Positions 53,548-61,702 of a DNA stretch of 64,000 nucleotides are shown here, piece by piece (within the stretch, counting starts at the first letter, position 1; each line of letters opens with the position of its first letter). The stretch is from Opitutaceae bacterium. Its GTDB lineage: Bacteria > Verrucomicrobiota > Verrucomicrobiia > Opitutales > Opitutaceae. The notes under the pieces were generated by a model. The model worked only from the letters and a program-made list of their open reading frames with translations, made no database searches and was not told where the DNA came from. Position numbers and translations under genes: made by a program. The DNA is taken from assembly GCA_024233285.1 (NCBI GenBank), contig JACKPU010000002.1, positions 186,001-250,000 of the forward strand. Direction: 5' to 3'.

Positions 53548-54087
53548 ATGGCCGTCATTAAAGTAGAACGCAAACCGCTTTCCTTCGCCGAGCGCACCTA
53601 CCTGCCGCAGATCGCGAGCGGGTTGAAAACCACGCTCAAGCATCTCTTCGCCCCCAAGGTGACAATGGAGTATCCGGAGGTCCGACCGGAAATTCCCAAA
53701 AACTACCGCGGCGTGCCCACGCTGGTCAAAGATCCCAACGGTCGCGAGAAGTGCGTGTCCTGCCAGCTGTGCGAATTCGTCTGTCCGCCGAAGGCCATTC
53801 GCATCACCCCGGGTGAGGTGCCGGATGGCAGCGGTCGCGAGCACGTCGAGAAGGGCCCGCAGGCCTTCGACATCGACATGCTGCGCTGCATTTACTGCGG
53901 GCTTTGTCAGGAAGTCTGCCCCGAAGAGGCGATCTTCCTCCAAAACCAATACTCCATGACCGGCTACACCCGCGAGGAGATGGTCAACGACAAGACCAAG
54001 CTTTACGAACTCGGCGGCACGCTGCCGGACCAGCATTTCAAGTGGGACAAGAAGAAGGCCGCCGAGGAACACGGCAACGCCCACTAA
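53548..54087 (+). CDS. nuoI: NADH-quinone oxidoreductase subunit I
   Basis: A 179-residue 8Fe ferredoxin-like subunit with two [4Fe-4S] motifs, KCVSCQLCEFVCPPKAI and RCIYCGLCQEVCPEEAI, carrying clusters N6a and N6b. The helix near the N-terminus (YLPQIASGLKTTLKHLF) lies on the membrane. The C-terminus after the second motif (KLYELGG...) is typical. Confidence 0.97.
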   Translation: MAVIKVERKPLSFAERTYLPQIASGLKTTLKHLFAPKVTMEYPEVRPEIPKNYRGVPTLVKDPNGREKCVSCQLCEFVCPPKAIRITPGEVPDGSGREHVEKGPQAFDIDMLRCIYCGLCQEVCPEEAIFLQNQYSMTGYTREEMVNDKTKLYELGGTLPDQHFKWDKKKAAEEHGNAH

Positions 54088-54097
54088 ATCGACGACC

Positions 54098-54610
54098 ATG
54101 CTCGACTCGCTCTTCTATTTCCTCGCGTGCTTTTCGGTGATCTTCGCCGTGGGCGCCATTGCCAGCCGCAATGCGGTCAACGCCGCGCTCTGCTTCCTGC
54201 TCTGCCTCGTGGGCATCTCCGGCATCTTCGCGCTGCTTGAGGCCTACCTGCTCGCCGTGCTGCTCGTGCTGGTTTACGCCGGCGCCGTCGTCGCGCTGTT
54301 TCTCTTTATTATCATGCTGCTCGATATGCAGCATCCTTCGGCGTGGAACTTTAAAGGCGTCTCCGGTTTGGCGACCGTCGTCGGCGCCGGTTTGCTCGTC
54401 AGCGGGGTCGTCGGCATTGCTTCACGGGGCAAATTGGAGTCGTTGCCGTTGGCGGATGTGCCCGCTTCCGGTGCGAGCCTCAAGGCCTACGGTGAGGCGC
54501 TCTTCACCACTTATCTTCTGCCGGTGCAGGTCGTGGGCTTCCTGCTCCTGATCGCCATGCTCGGCGTCATCGTGCTCAGCAAGAAATTCACCGCGGAGGA
54601 AGTGAAATGA
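54098..54610 (+). CDS. nuoJ: NADH-quinone oxidoreductase subunit J
   Basis: A 170-residue membrane subunit with five helices. It has the conserved AVLLVLVYAGAVVALFLFII near residue 60, which includes the pi-bulge helix of the coupling pathway. Its stop overlaps the nuoK start (ATGA). Confidence 0.93.
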   Translation: MLDSLFYFLACFSVIFAVGAIASRNAVNAALCFLLCLVGISGIFALLEAYLLAVLLVLVYAGAVVALFLFIIMLLDMQHPSAWNFKGVSGLATVVGAGLLVSGVVGIASRGKLESLPLADVPASGASLKAYGEALFTTYLLPVQVVGFLLLIAMLGVIVLSKKFTAEEVK

Positions 54611-54915
54611 TCACCGTCGGACTCAATACCTGCATCCTGCTCAGTGTCGTGCTGTTCGCCATCGGCTTCTTCGGCGTGCTGCTGCGCAAGAACACGCTGA
54701 TCATCTACATCAGCCTCGAACTGATGCTCGTGGCCGCGACCCTGCTGCTCGTCGCCTTCTCGCGCTACAACGGCACGCTGGATGGCAACGTCTTCGTCTT
54801 TTTTATTCTCACGGTCGCCGCGGCGGAAGTCGCGGTCGGCCTCGCCATCATCGTCGCCCTGTTCCGCAAACGCGTGACCATCGAGGTGGACGAACTCAAC
54901 GCCTTGAAGAACTGA
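54607..54915 (+). CDS. nuoK: NADH-quinone oxidoreductase subunit K
   Basis: A 102-residue three-helix membrane subunit. The conserved glutamates are in ISLELMLVAATLLLVAF and in FILTVAAAEVAVGLAIIVAL, both needed for proton transfer in homologues. A strong GGAGGAA ribosome-binding site precedes the ATG, inside nuoJ. Confidence 0.96.
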   Translation: MITVGLNTCILLSVVLFAIGFFGVLLRKNTLIIYISLELMLVAATLLLVAFSRYNGTLDGNVFVFFILTVAAAEVAVGLAIIVALFRKRVTIEVDELNALKN

Positions 54916-54919
54916 CGCC

Positions 54920-56788
54920 ATGACGCCGGTCCAACAAGCCCTCTTCATTCTTCTCATTCCGCTCGCCTCGGCGGCGATCATCGCGCTGTTCCTGCGTCGG
55001 TCGGGTGCCATCGCCACCGCGGTGTCCGTGACCGCCGCCGCTGCGCTCGCCGGTCTGTCGCTCGGCCTCATCTTCGGGGGTGAACGTTTCACCGCGTCGA
55101 TGGAGTGGCTGCGCTTCGGCAGCTTCAGCATTTCGCTTGGGTTCAAGTTCGACGACCTCGCCGCGCTCATGCTGTTCGTGGTCAGTTTCGTCGGGTTCTT
55201 TATTCACCTCTTCAGCACGGGCTACATGCACGACGACAAGGCCCGCGCGCGTTATTTCGGCGGGTTGTCCATCTTCATGTTCTCGATGCTCGGCATCGTG
55301 TTCGCGGACAATCTGTTCATGATGTTCATCTTTTGGGAGCTCGTCGGTTTCAGCTCCTACCTGCTGATCAACCATTACCACGAGAAACAGTCCGCGGCCG
55401 ACGCCTCGAAGAAAGCGTTCATCACCAACCGCGTCGGCGACTTCGGTTTCCTGCTCGGCATCATCCTGTGCTACGCGACTTATGGCACCGTGAATCTCAC
55501 CGAGCTCAACGCCCTCGGTGAGACCGGCGGTTTGGTTTACAGCCGTTTGATTCCGCTGCTGCTGTTCTGCGGTGCGGTTGGCAAGTCCGCCCAGATGCCG
55601 CTGCAAGTGTGGTTGCCCGATGCGATGGAAGGCCCAACGCCCGTGTCCGCGCTCATCCACGCCGCCACCATGGTCGCCGCCGGTATCTACATGCTCTGCC
55701 GCATCGAGGTGCTGATGGTTGCCGAAGCGCTCAACGTCATCATGTGGGTCGGCGCGATCACCGCACTTTACGCCGCGCTCTGCGCCATCGTCCAAAGCGA
55801 CATCAAGAAGGTGCTCGCTTACTCCACACTCTCGCAACTCGGCTACATGGTCGCGGCATTCGGCTTGGGTTCGATGGCTGTTGATCATGGTGGGCACGAA
55901 ATGGTCATCGCCGCCGGAGTCGGCGCCGCGATGTTCCACCTGACGACGCACGCGTTCTTCAAGGCGCTGCTCTTCCTGGGCTCCGGCTCGGTGATCCACG
56001 GCTGCCACCATGAGCAGGACATCTTCAAGATGGGCGGATTGGCGAAGAAGATGCCGATCACCTTCATCACCTTCACGCTCGGCGTGCTGGCGATCATCGG
56101 TTTCCCGTTCCTCGCCGGTTTCTATTCCAAGGATGCGATTCTGCTCCTTGCGATGCAGAACAGCGCTCCGGTGCTCGGCATCCTCACGTTCTCGGCCATT
56201 CTCACCGCATTCTACATGGTGCGCATGTGGAAGCTGGTGTTCTTCGGCTCGACCCGTTCGGACAACGCGGCACATGCGCATGAAAGCGGTCTTTCGATGA
56301 CCATTCCGCTGCTCGTCCTCGGCGTCCTCGCGGTCGCGGGTGGCTGGGCGGGCGTTTACGGCAAACTCGCCGGTGAGGTTGCCCATCTCGTGCCGCACTC
56401 CGACGCACTGCACACACGCGTGCTGATTGTCAGCGTGATCGTCATGGTGCTCGGCGGTGGTGCGGCTTGGCTCTTCTACAAGCCGTCCGACATGGACACG
56501 CTGGAGCAGAAGTCCACCGGCTTGTTCAACGGCCTGACCGCCCTCAAGGAGTCCTTTGACGTGGTTTACGGTTACTACGTGGCGAAGGTTCAGCAGCGCT
56601 TCGCGATGTTGCTCAACTTCCTCGAGCAGATCTTCCTCGCGGGTCTGATCATCCGCGGCTTCTCGGGCTTCGTCGGCCTGCTCGGTCTGGGTGCGCGCGC
56701 ACTGCATACCGGCAGCCTGCACGCATATGTTTACTGGTTCCTGCTCGGCGTCGTGCTGCTCTGGGCCCTGATCACCGGAATGTTTTAA
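54920..56788 (+). CDS. nuoL: NADH-quinone oxidoreductase subunit L
   Basis: A 622-residue antiporter-like subunit. It has MFIFWELVGFSSYLLINHYH (key Glu), GKSAQMPLQVWLPDAMEGPT (key Lys), SALIHAATMVAAGIYMLCR and VGAAMFHLTTHAFFKALLFL. The long C-terminal amphipathic helix (YGYYVAKVQQRF region) that clamps the membrane arm is present. It is a full-length proton-pumping subunit. Confidence 0.97.
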   Translation: MTPVQQALFILLIPLASAAIIALFLRRSGAIATAVSVTAAAALAGLSLGLIFGGERFTASMEWLRFGSFSISLGFKFDDLAALMLFVVSFVGFFIHLFSTGYMHDDKARARYFGGLSIFMFSMLGIVFADNLFMMFIFWELVGFSSYLLINHYHEKQSAADASKKAFITNRVGDFGFLLGIILCYATYGTVNLTELNALGETGGLVYSRLIPLLLFCGAVGKSAQMPLQVWLPDAMEGPTPVSALIHAATMVAAGIYMLCRIEVLMVAEALNVIMWVGAITALYAALCAIVQSDIKKVLAYSTLSQLGYMVAAFGLGSMAVDHGGHEMVIAAGVGAAMFHLTTHAFFKALLFLGSGSVIHGCHHEQDIFKMGGLAKKMPITFITFTLGVLAIIGFPFLAGFYSKDAILLLAMQNSAPVLGILTFSAILTAFYMVRMWKLVFFGSTRSDNAAHAHESGLSMTIPLLVLGVLAVAGGWAGVYGKLAGEVAHLVPHSDALHTRVLIVSVIVMVLGGGAAWLFYKPSDMDTLEQKSTGLFNGLTALKESFDVVYGYYVAKVQQRFAMLLNFLEQIFLAGLIIRGFSGFVGLLGLGARALHTGSLHAYVYWFLLGVVLLWALITGMF

Positions 56789-56792
56789 CGCC

Positions 56793-58325
56793 ATGAGCCA
56801 ACTGCCATTTGATCCCCTATTGCTGGCCATCGTGAGTCCTCTCGCGGTGGCGCTGGCCATTGCCTTGGGCCTGCCGAAACGCTGGTCAGTGAAGCTCGCT
56901 TACGTTGGTTTCGGTCTGCCTGCGCTGCTTGCGCTGCACACGTGGTATCACTTTCCGAGCCAGGGTGGGGCGGACTATTTCTTCACTTCGGAATACTCCA
57001 CCGGGCTGGAGCGTTTTGGCATCGCCTTGCATCTCGGCCTCAACGGCATCTCCATGCCGCTTTTCGCGCTCGCCGGCATCGTCGGTCTCGCGGCCGGTCT
57101 TTACGCGATTCAATCCGGCGCGGAGCGTTTGAAGATTTACCTGATGCTTCTGCTGATCATGCAGGGCGGCCTGATGGGCGTCTTCGCCAGCGTGGACGTG
57201 TTCTTCTTCTATTTCTTCCACGAACTCGCGCTCATCCCGACCTTCATCATGGTCGGCGTTTGGGGCGGACGTGACCGCAACTACGCGGCGATGAAGATGA
57301 CGATTTACCTGACGCTTGGCGCCATGTTGTCGCTCATCGGCCTCATCGCGATCTACGTGAAGAGCGGCGCCAACAGCTTTGATCTCATCGCCCTGCGCCA
57401 CGCGCTGGCCGAACAACCGCTCGCGGCTGGCGTGCAGAAATACGCCTTCGGCCTCTTGATGTTCGGTTTCGGCATCCTCGTTTCGCTCTGGCCGCTGCAC
57501 ACGTGGGCGCCCTTGGGCTACGGCGCCGCGCCGAGCTCGGCCGCCATGCTGCACGCGGGCGTGCTCAAAAAGTTTGGTCTCTACGGCCTGATTCAAATCG
57601 CGCTGCCGCTCCTGCCGCTTGGCGCCAGCCAGTGGGTCATGGTCCTCGCGACGCTTGCGGCCGTCGGCAACGTGCTCGTCGTCGGTTTCATCACCATGGC
57701 GCAACGCGACCTCAAGCAGATGGTCGGTTACAGCTCGGTCATGCACATGGGCTACGCGTTTCTCGGCATCGCGTGCCTGAGCAGCGTCGGAGCCGGTGGC
57801 GTGGTGCTCCTCATGGTCGCGCACGGCCTGTCGGTCGCGCTCATGTTCCTGCTCGCGACCAGCGTGCATCATCGCACCCACACGTTCGACATGAACGAAA
57901 TGGGCGGACTTGCGCAAAAGGCGCCGGTGCTGGCCGCGTTCTTTGTGGCCGCGACCATGGCCGGCATCGGCCTGCCGGGCTTCGCCAACTTCTGGGGCGA
58001 ACTCACGATCTTCGTCGCGCTGTGGAATTTCTCCCACGCTTTCACGATCATCGCGGTGGCCGGCATCATCATTTCCGCCATCTACGGCCTGCGCGCCGCC
58101 GCCAAGGTCTTCTTCGGTTCGCCGACGGAGGAATTCACCAAGGTCTCGGCGGAACATCCGCCGGCCGATCTGCGCTGGGCTGAGAAGATTCCCGCGCTGC
58201 TGTTGCTGGCTGCGCTGCTCTTCATCGGCTTCTGGCCGAAATCCGTTTCCGAGCCGGTCAATCAGGCGTTGCATCCCGCGTGGCCCGCGACGGGCGCGCT
58301 GCCGGCCTCAACCTCCGCCAAGTAA
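56793..58325 (+). CDS. nuoM: NADH-quinone oxidoreductase subunit M
   Basis: A 510-residue antiporter-like membrane subunit. It shows FFYFFHELALIPTFIMVGVW (key Glu), PLHTWAPLGYGAAPSSAAML and YSSVMHMGYAFLGIACL. The first helix of the loop normally reads LPxAHxxAP, and here a WAPLGYGAAP variant is seen. A Lys follows in HAGVLKKFGLYGLIQ. It pumps protons. Confidence 0.96.
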   Translation: MSQLPFDPLLLAIVSPLAVALAIALGLPKRWSVKLAYVGFGLPALLALHTWYHFPSQGGADYFFTSEYSTGLERFGIALHLGLNGISMPLFALAGIVGLAAGLYAIQSGAERLKIYLMLLLIMQGGLMGVFASVDVFFFYFFHELALIPTFIMVGVWGGRDRNYAAMKMTIYLTLGAMLSLIGLIAIYVKSGANSFDLIALRHALAEQPLAAGVQKYAFGLLMFGFGILVSLWPLHTWAPLGYGAAPSSAAMLHAGVLKKFGLYGLIQIALPLLPLGASQWVMVLATLAAVGNVLVVGFITMAQRDLKQMVGYSSVMHMGYAFLGIACLSSVGAGGVVLLMVAHGLSVALMFLLATSVHHRTHTFDMNEMGGLAQKAPVLAAFFVAATMAGIGLPGFANFWGELTIFVALWNFSHAFTIIAVAGIIISAIYGLRAAAKVFFGSPTEEFTKVSAEHPPADLRWAEKIPALLLLAALLFIGFWPKSVSEPVNQALHPAWPATGALPASTSAK

Positions 58326-58337
58326 CTTTACGCTGCC

Positions 58338-59858
58338 ATGAGTTCCGAACTGCTTCAGGCCGCCGCCGACTCCAATCAGTGGAGCGCCATTTTCCCGGAG
58401 ATCGCCCTTGGCGGTCTCGCACTCGCGCTGCTCGTGTTGGAAATGATCCTCCCGCGGGCTTCGCACCGCGTCATCCCCGGCGTCGCGATCGTCGGTCAGC
58501 TCGTCTTGCTGGGCTGTTTGCTCGTCACCTTCAACGCGCCGTATCTCGGTTATGAGACGTTCAACGGGCTGTTGCTGCACACGCGCGACAGCCAGTTCAT
58601 GCGCGTGTTCTTCCTCGCGTCGTCGCTCCTGGTCAGCCTGCTCGCCACGGTCAGCCTCGCCAAGCAACAGCTGCCGCGGATAGAGTTCTTTCACATCGTC
58701 ATGGTCATCAGCGCGGCCATGATGCTGCTCGCGCAGAGTAACCACTTTGTGATGCTCTTCGTCGCGCTCGAAACCGTCACGGTGGGTTTCTACATTCTCG
58801 TGAGTTATTTCCGCGCCAGCCCGCTTTCGTTGGAGGCCGGTCTCAAATACCTCATCACCGGTGCGCTCAGTTCCGGCCTGTTGCTGTTCGGCATTGTGCT
58901 GCTTTACGGCGTCGCCGGCAATCCGTTGCTTCCGGATCACACCGGCCAAGGCATGGGCTTTGGGGAATTGCAGGCCTTTCTCGCCGCGAACCCCGGCAAC
59001 TTTCTCGCCAGCCTGGGCATCGTCCTCGTCCTGTCCGGCATCGCCTTCAAAATCGGCGCGTTCCCGTTCCAGATTTGGGTGCCTGATGTGTATCAAGGTG
59101 CCCCCACGCCCGTGACCGCGTTTCTTGCGGTGGCCTCGAAAGGCGCCGGTTTCGCCGTCCTGCTCGTGCTCGTCCGCACGGTGTTTTTGCCTTACGCGTC
59201 GCTGACCGTGCCGGTGCTGACCCTGATGGCGGCGGCCACGATTCTTTTCGGCAACATCGCCGCGCTCACCCAGCACAACGTCAAGCGCCTGATCGGTTTG
59301 TCCGGTGTGTCGCATGCGGGCTTCCTGCTCCTTGGGGTAGTCGCCTCGATGAGCAACACGCAGGCGATCGGTGCCGTGCAGTTCTATCTTGCTGTTTACT
59401 TGGTCGCTTCGTTTGCGGTCTTCGGCGTGATGACGCATGTCGCCGGATCCAATGATGCCGAACAGGACCTCGATCACTATGCGGGTCTGGCGAAGGAGCG
59501 CCCGTTCCTCGGTCTCGTGCTCGCCATCGGGCTCGGTTCGCTCGCGGGCATCCCGCCGCTGGCCGGCTTCATGGGCAAGCTCTTCATTTTTATCACCGCC
59601 TTCCAAGCCGGCCTCTACTCGCTGCTCGTGATCGCGATCATCGGCGTGGTGGTTTCGATCTACTACTACTTCGGTTGGATCAAGGCCGCGTTCTTCGAAA
59701 CATGGCGTGCGCCGTTGCTCGAAGGGGAAACGGACGACCGGCCGAAGCCGTCAGCCGTGCAGTGGCCGCTGGGGCTCAGCCTGGGCCTGCTCGCCGTCGT
59801 GACCGTGGTCTTCGGTTTTTACCAAGGCCCGTTGGGCGACTGGTTTCTGACTCGATAA
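58338..59858 (+). CDS. nuoN: NADH-quinone oxidoreductase subunit N
   Basis: A 506-residue antiporter-like membrane subunit. It has LFVALETVTVGFYILVSYFR, PFQIWVPDVYQGAPTPVTAF and LIGLSGVSHAGFLLLGVVAS. It is the last gene of the nuo operon; a terminator begins three bases after its stop. All 13 genes nuoB to nuoN lie in the standard order with short gaps. Confidence 0.97.
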   Translation: MSSELLQAAADSNQWSAIFPEIALGGLALALLVLEMILPRASHRVIPGVAIVGQLVLLGCLLVTFNAPYLGYETFNGLLLHTRDSQFMRVFFLASSLLVSLLATVSLAKQQLPRIEFFHIVMVISAAMMLLAQSNHFVMLFVALETVTVGFYILVSYFRASPLSLEAGLKYLITGALSSGLLLFGIVLLYGVAGNPLLPDHTGQGMGFGELQAFLAANPGNFLASLGIVLVLSGIAFKIGAFPFQIWVPDVYQGAPTPVTAFLAVASKGAGFAVLLVLVRTVFLPYASLTVPVLTLMAAATILFGNIAALTQHNVKRLIGLSGVSHAGFLLLGVVASMSNTQAIGAVQFYLAVYLVASFAVFGVMTHVAGSNDAEQDLDHYAGLAKERPFLGLVLAIGLGSLAGIPPLAGFMGKLFIFITAFQAGLYSLLVIAIIGVVVSIYYYFGWIKAAFFETWRAPLLEGETDDRPKPSAVQWPLGLSLGLLAVVTVVFGFYQGPLGDWFLTR

Positions 59859-59860
59859 CC

Positions 59861-59899
59861 AAGGCAGGGCCCGATCTCCGAGCGGGCCGTTGCCTTTTT
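59861..59899 (+). terminator. terminator of the nuo operon
   Basis: An imperfect GC-rich hairpin (aaggca-gggcccg / cgggcc-g-ttgcctt) is followed by TTTTT. It lies between nuoN and hisA, so hisA should have its own promoter within the next 38 bases or be read through. Confidence 0.85.
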
Positions 59900-59936
59900 C
59901 ATTGGTGGCTGATAGCGGTTCCCCTTCGTTTTCACC

Positions 59937-60710
59937 ATGACGCGTTTTCGCCCCTGCATCGATCTTCACGCCGGCAAGGTGAAACAAATTGTCGGCGGCA
60001 CATTGCGCGACGACTCGGCGGGGCTGCGCACCAACTTTGAAAGCGATCGCCCGGCCGAATACTACGCCGGACTTTATCGTGCCGACGCGCTCACCGGCGG
60101 TCACATCATCAAGCTCGGTCCCGGCAATGACGAGGCTGCGCGCGCCGCCCTCGCGGCGTGGCCCGGCGGCATGCAGCTCGGCGGCGGCATCACGGCGGAG
60201 AACGCCGCCACTTGGCTGGAGGCGGGGGCGAGCCAGGTGATCGTGACGTCCTGGCTCTTCAACGAACAGGGACATTTTCTGGATGAACGGCTGGCGGTCT
60301 TGGTTGAAACCGTGGGCCGCGAACGGCTGGTGCTCGATCTCAGTTGCCGGGCCGACGCCGACGGTTGGGTGGTCGCGATGAATCGCTGGCAAACGCCGAC
60401 CGAACTCCGGGTGGACGAAAACACGCTGTCGCTGTTGGGCGAAACTTGCGCGGAATTTCTCGTGCACGCCGCCGACGTGGAAGGGAAGTGCGAGGGGATT
60501 GATGCGAAGCTCGTTGCTTTTCTTGGCGAGCACTCGCCGATTCCCGTGACGTATGCCGGCGGCGCCTACGCGTTGGGCGACTTGCAGACCGTGCAGGATC
60601 TCAGCAACGGCCGCGTCGACCTCACCATCGGCAGTGCGCTCGACATCTTCGGTGGATCCGGCGTCCGTTACTCGGATTGTGTCGCTTGGAACCGCAATCA
60701 CGCACCCTAA
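59937..60710 (+). CDS. hisA: phosphoribosylformimino-AICAR ribotide isomerase, HIS6-like
   Basis: A 257-residue TIM-barrel enzyme of histidine synthesis. Its start FRPCIDLHAGKVKQIVGGTL and later GHIIKLGPGNDEAARAAL, MQLGGGITAEN and VTSWLFNEQGHF are the pattern of the fungal/plant HIS6 type rather than the usual bacterial HisA. The catalytic Asp is in CIDLHAG, and the second is replaced by a region around DLSCRAD. It is isolated from other his genes. It isomerises the fifth intermediate of the pathway. Confidence 0.88.
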   Translation: MTRFRPCIDLHAGKVKQIVGGTLRDDSAGLRTNFESDRPAEYYAGLYRADALTGGHIIKLGPGNDEAARAALAAWPGGMQLGGGITAENAATWLEAGASQVIVTSWLFNEQGHFLDERLAVLVETVGRERLVLDLSCRADADGWVVAMNRWQTPTELRVDENTLSLLGETCAEFLVHAADVEGKCEGIDAKLVAFLGEHSPIPVTYAGGAYALGDLQTVQDLSNGRVDLTIGSALDIFGGSGVRYSDCVAWNRNHAP

Positions 60711-60713
60711 GGG

Positions 60714-60734
60714 GTGTCACGTATTACGTGACAC
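60714..60734. promoter_or_regulatory. 21-base palindrome between hisA and the isomerase gene
   Basis: The sequence gtgtcacgt-att-acgtgacac is a perfect 9-bp inverted repeat that begins three bases after the hisA stop and 19 bases before the next ATG. TTTGTT follows. It may be a weak terminator of hisA or an operator for the next gene; the sequence alone does not decide. Confidence 0.5.
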
Positions 60735-60753
60735 TTTGTTAGATCCCTTTCCC

Positions 60754-61614
60754 ATGAAAAAATCCCTCCGCACCCCGCCACGTCTGATTCAATGCGCCAC
60801 GCCGTGGGGCATAATGCATTATCCCTCCGCGAAAAAAGAATGGAGCCTGGAGCGCAAGATTCGCGCGATCAAAGCCGCCGGGTTTGATGGCGTTGCAGCG
60901 ATCCCGGACGAGATGGTGGCGAAACTGTGCCGTGAGCTGGGGCTCGAACTGATGGGCGGCATGGATGGTTCGAATGTCGCCAAGGCGCGGAAGGAAATGG
61001 TCCGTCAGCGCGACCTCGGCGCGATCTATCTCAACGTGCAGTTGCTCGATCATGACACCGCGCTGCCGAAGGCCGCCAAGACCGCGGCCGCGCTCGTTAA
61101 GGCCGGCGATGAAGTCGGCGTGAAGGTGCATATCGAGACGCATCGCGATACCTCGACCGAGACGCCGGAAAAATACGAAGAGATCGCCCGGCTCTTCAAA
61201 ATGCAGACCGGCCGGCTCATGCCGACGACATGGGATCACTCGCACCTCGCCGTGATCAAACACTTGCAACCGGCCGATTATGCCAAGCGCCTGCTCGTCT
61301 GGCCCAAATTGATTCAGGCATCCAACATCTTTCATTTACGCCCGTTTAATGGACAACATTGCCAAGTGCCGGTGACGAACGGAAAAGGTCGCCTCACTCC
61401 GGAGTTTCTCGACTATCTGGCGTTTGTGGAGGAGTTACTGGTCTGCTGGCTCAAAGGACCGCGCCCGGCGGGTCAATTGTGGGTGTGTCCCGAACTGGGC
61501 TATAGCCACGGATATCACGTCAGCACATGGCCGCACCCATGGGAGGACGCCCAGGTCGCCCGCGGGCACTATGCCAAGGCGTGGCAGCGCGCGCTCAAGC
61601 GCGTGGACGGCTGA
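60754..61614 (+). CDS. sugar phosphate isomerase/epimerase-like TIM barrel
   Basis: A 286-residue protein with xylose-isomerase-like TIM-barrel pattern. It has ERKIRAIKAAGFDGVAAIPD, LGAIYLNVQLLDHD, the metal-binding-like VKVHIETHRDTSTETPEKY and TTWDHSHLAVIKHLQP. The Glu and His spacing resembles AP-endonuclease-family 2 isomerases. The substrate is unknown. ATG 60754 is 19 bases after the palindrome; longer upstream readings overlap hisA. Confidence 0.78.
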   Translation: MKKSLRTPPRLIQCATPWGIMHYPSAKKEWSLERKIRAIKAAGFDGVAAIPDEMVAKLCRELGLELMGGMDGSNVAKARKEMVRQRDLGAIYLNVQLLDHDTALPKAAKTAAALVKAGDEVGVKVHIETHRDTSTETPEKYEEIARLFKMQTGRLMPTTWDHSHLAVIKHLQPADYAKRLLVWPKLIQASNIFHLRPFNGQHCQVPVTNGKGRLTPEFLDYLAFVEELLVCWLKGPRPAGQLWVCPELGYSHGYHVSTWPHPWEDAQVARGHYAKAWQRALKRVDG

Positions 61615-61702
61615 GTCCGAGCAAATCGCCTGGCCTCGTAGAATAAAATCAGCCTTCGGGCTTGGCGGGGCCGCGGCTTTGCGTGAAGACTGCGGGCGCC
61701 AC

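Noticed and set aside
54896..58274. Very long minus-strand open frames opposite nuoL and nuoM
   Set aside because: His/Glu/Arg/Gln-rich antisense of membrane-protein codons; not genes.
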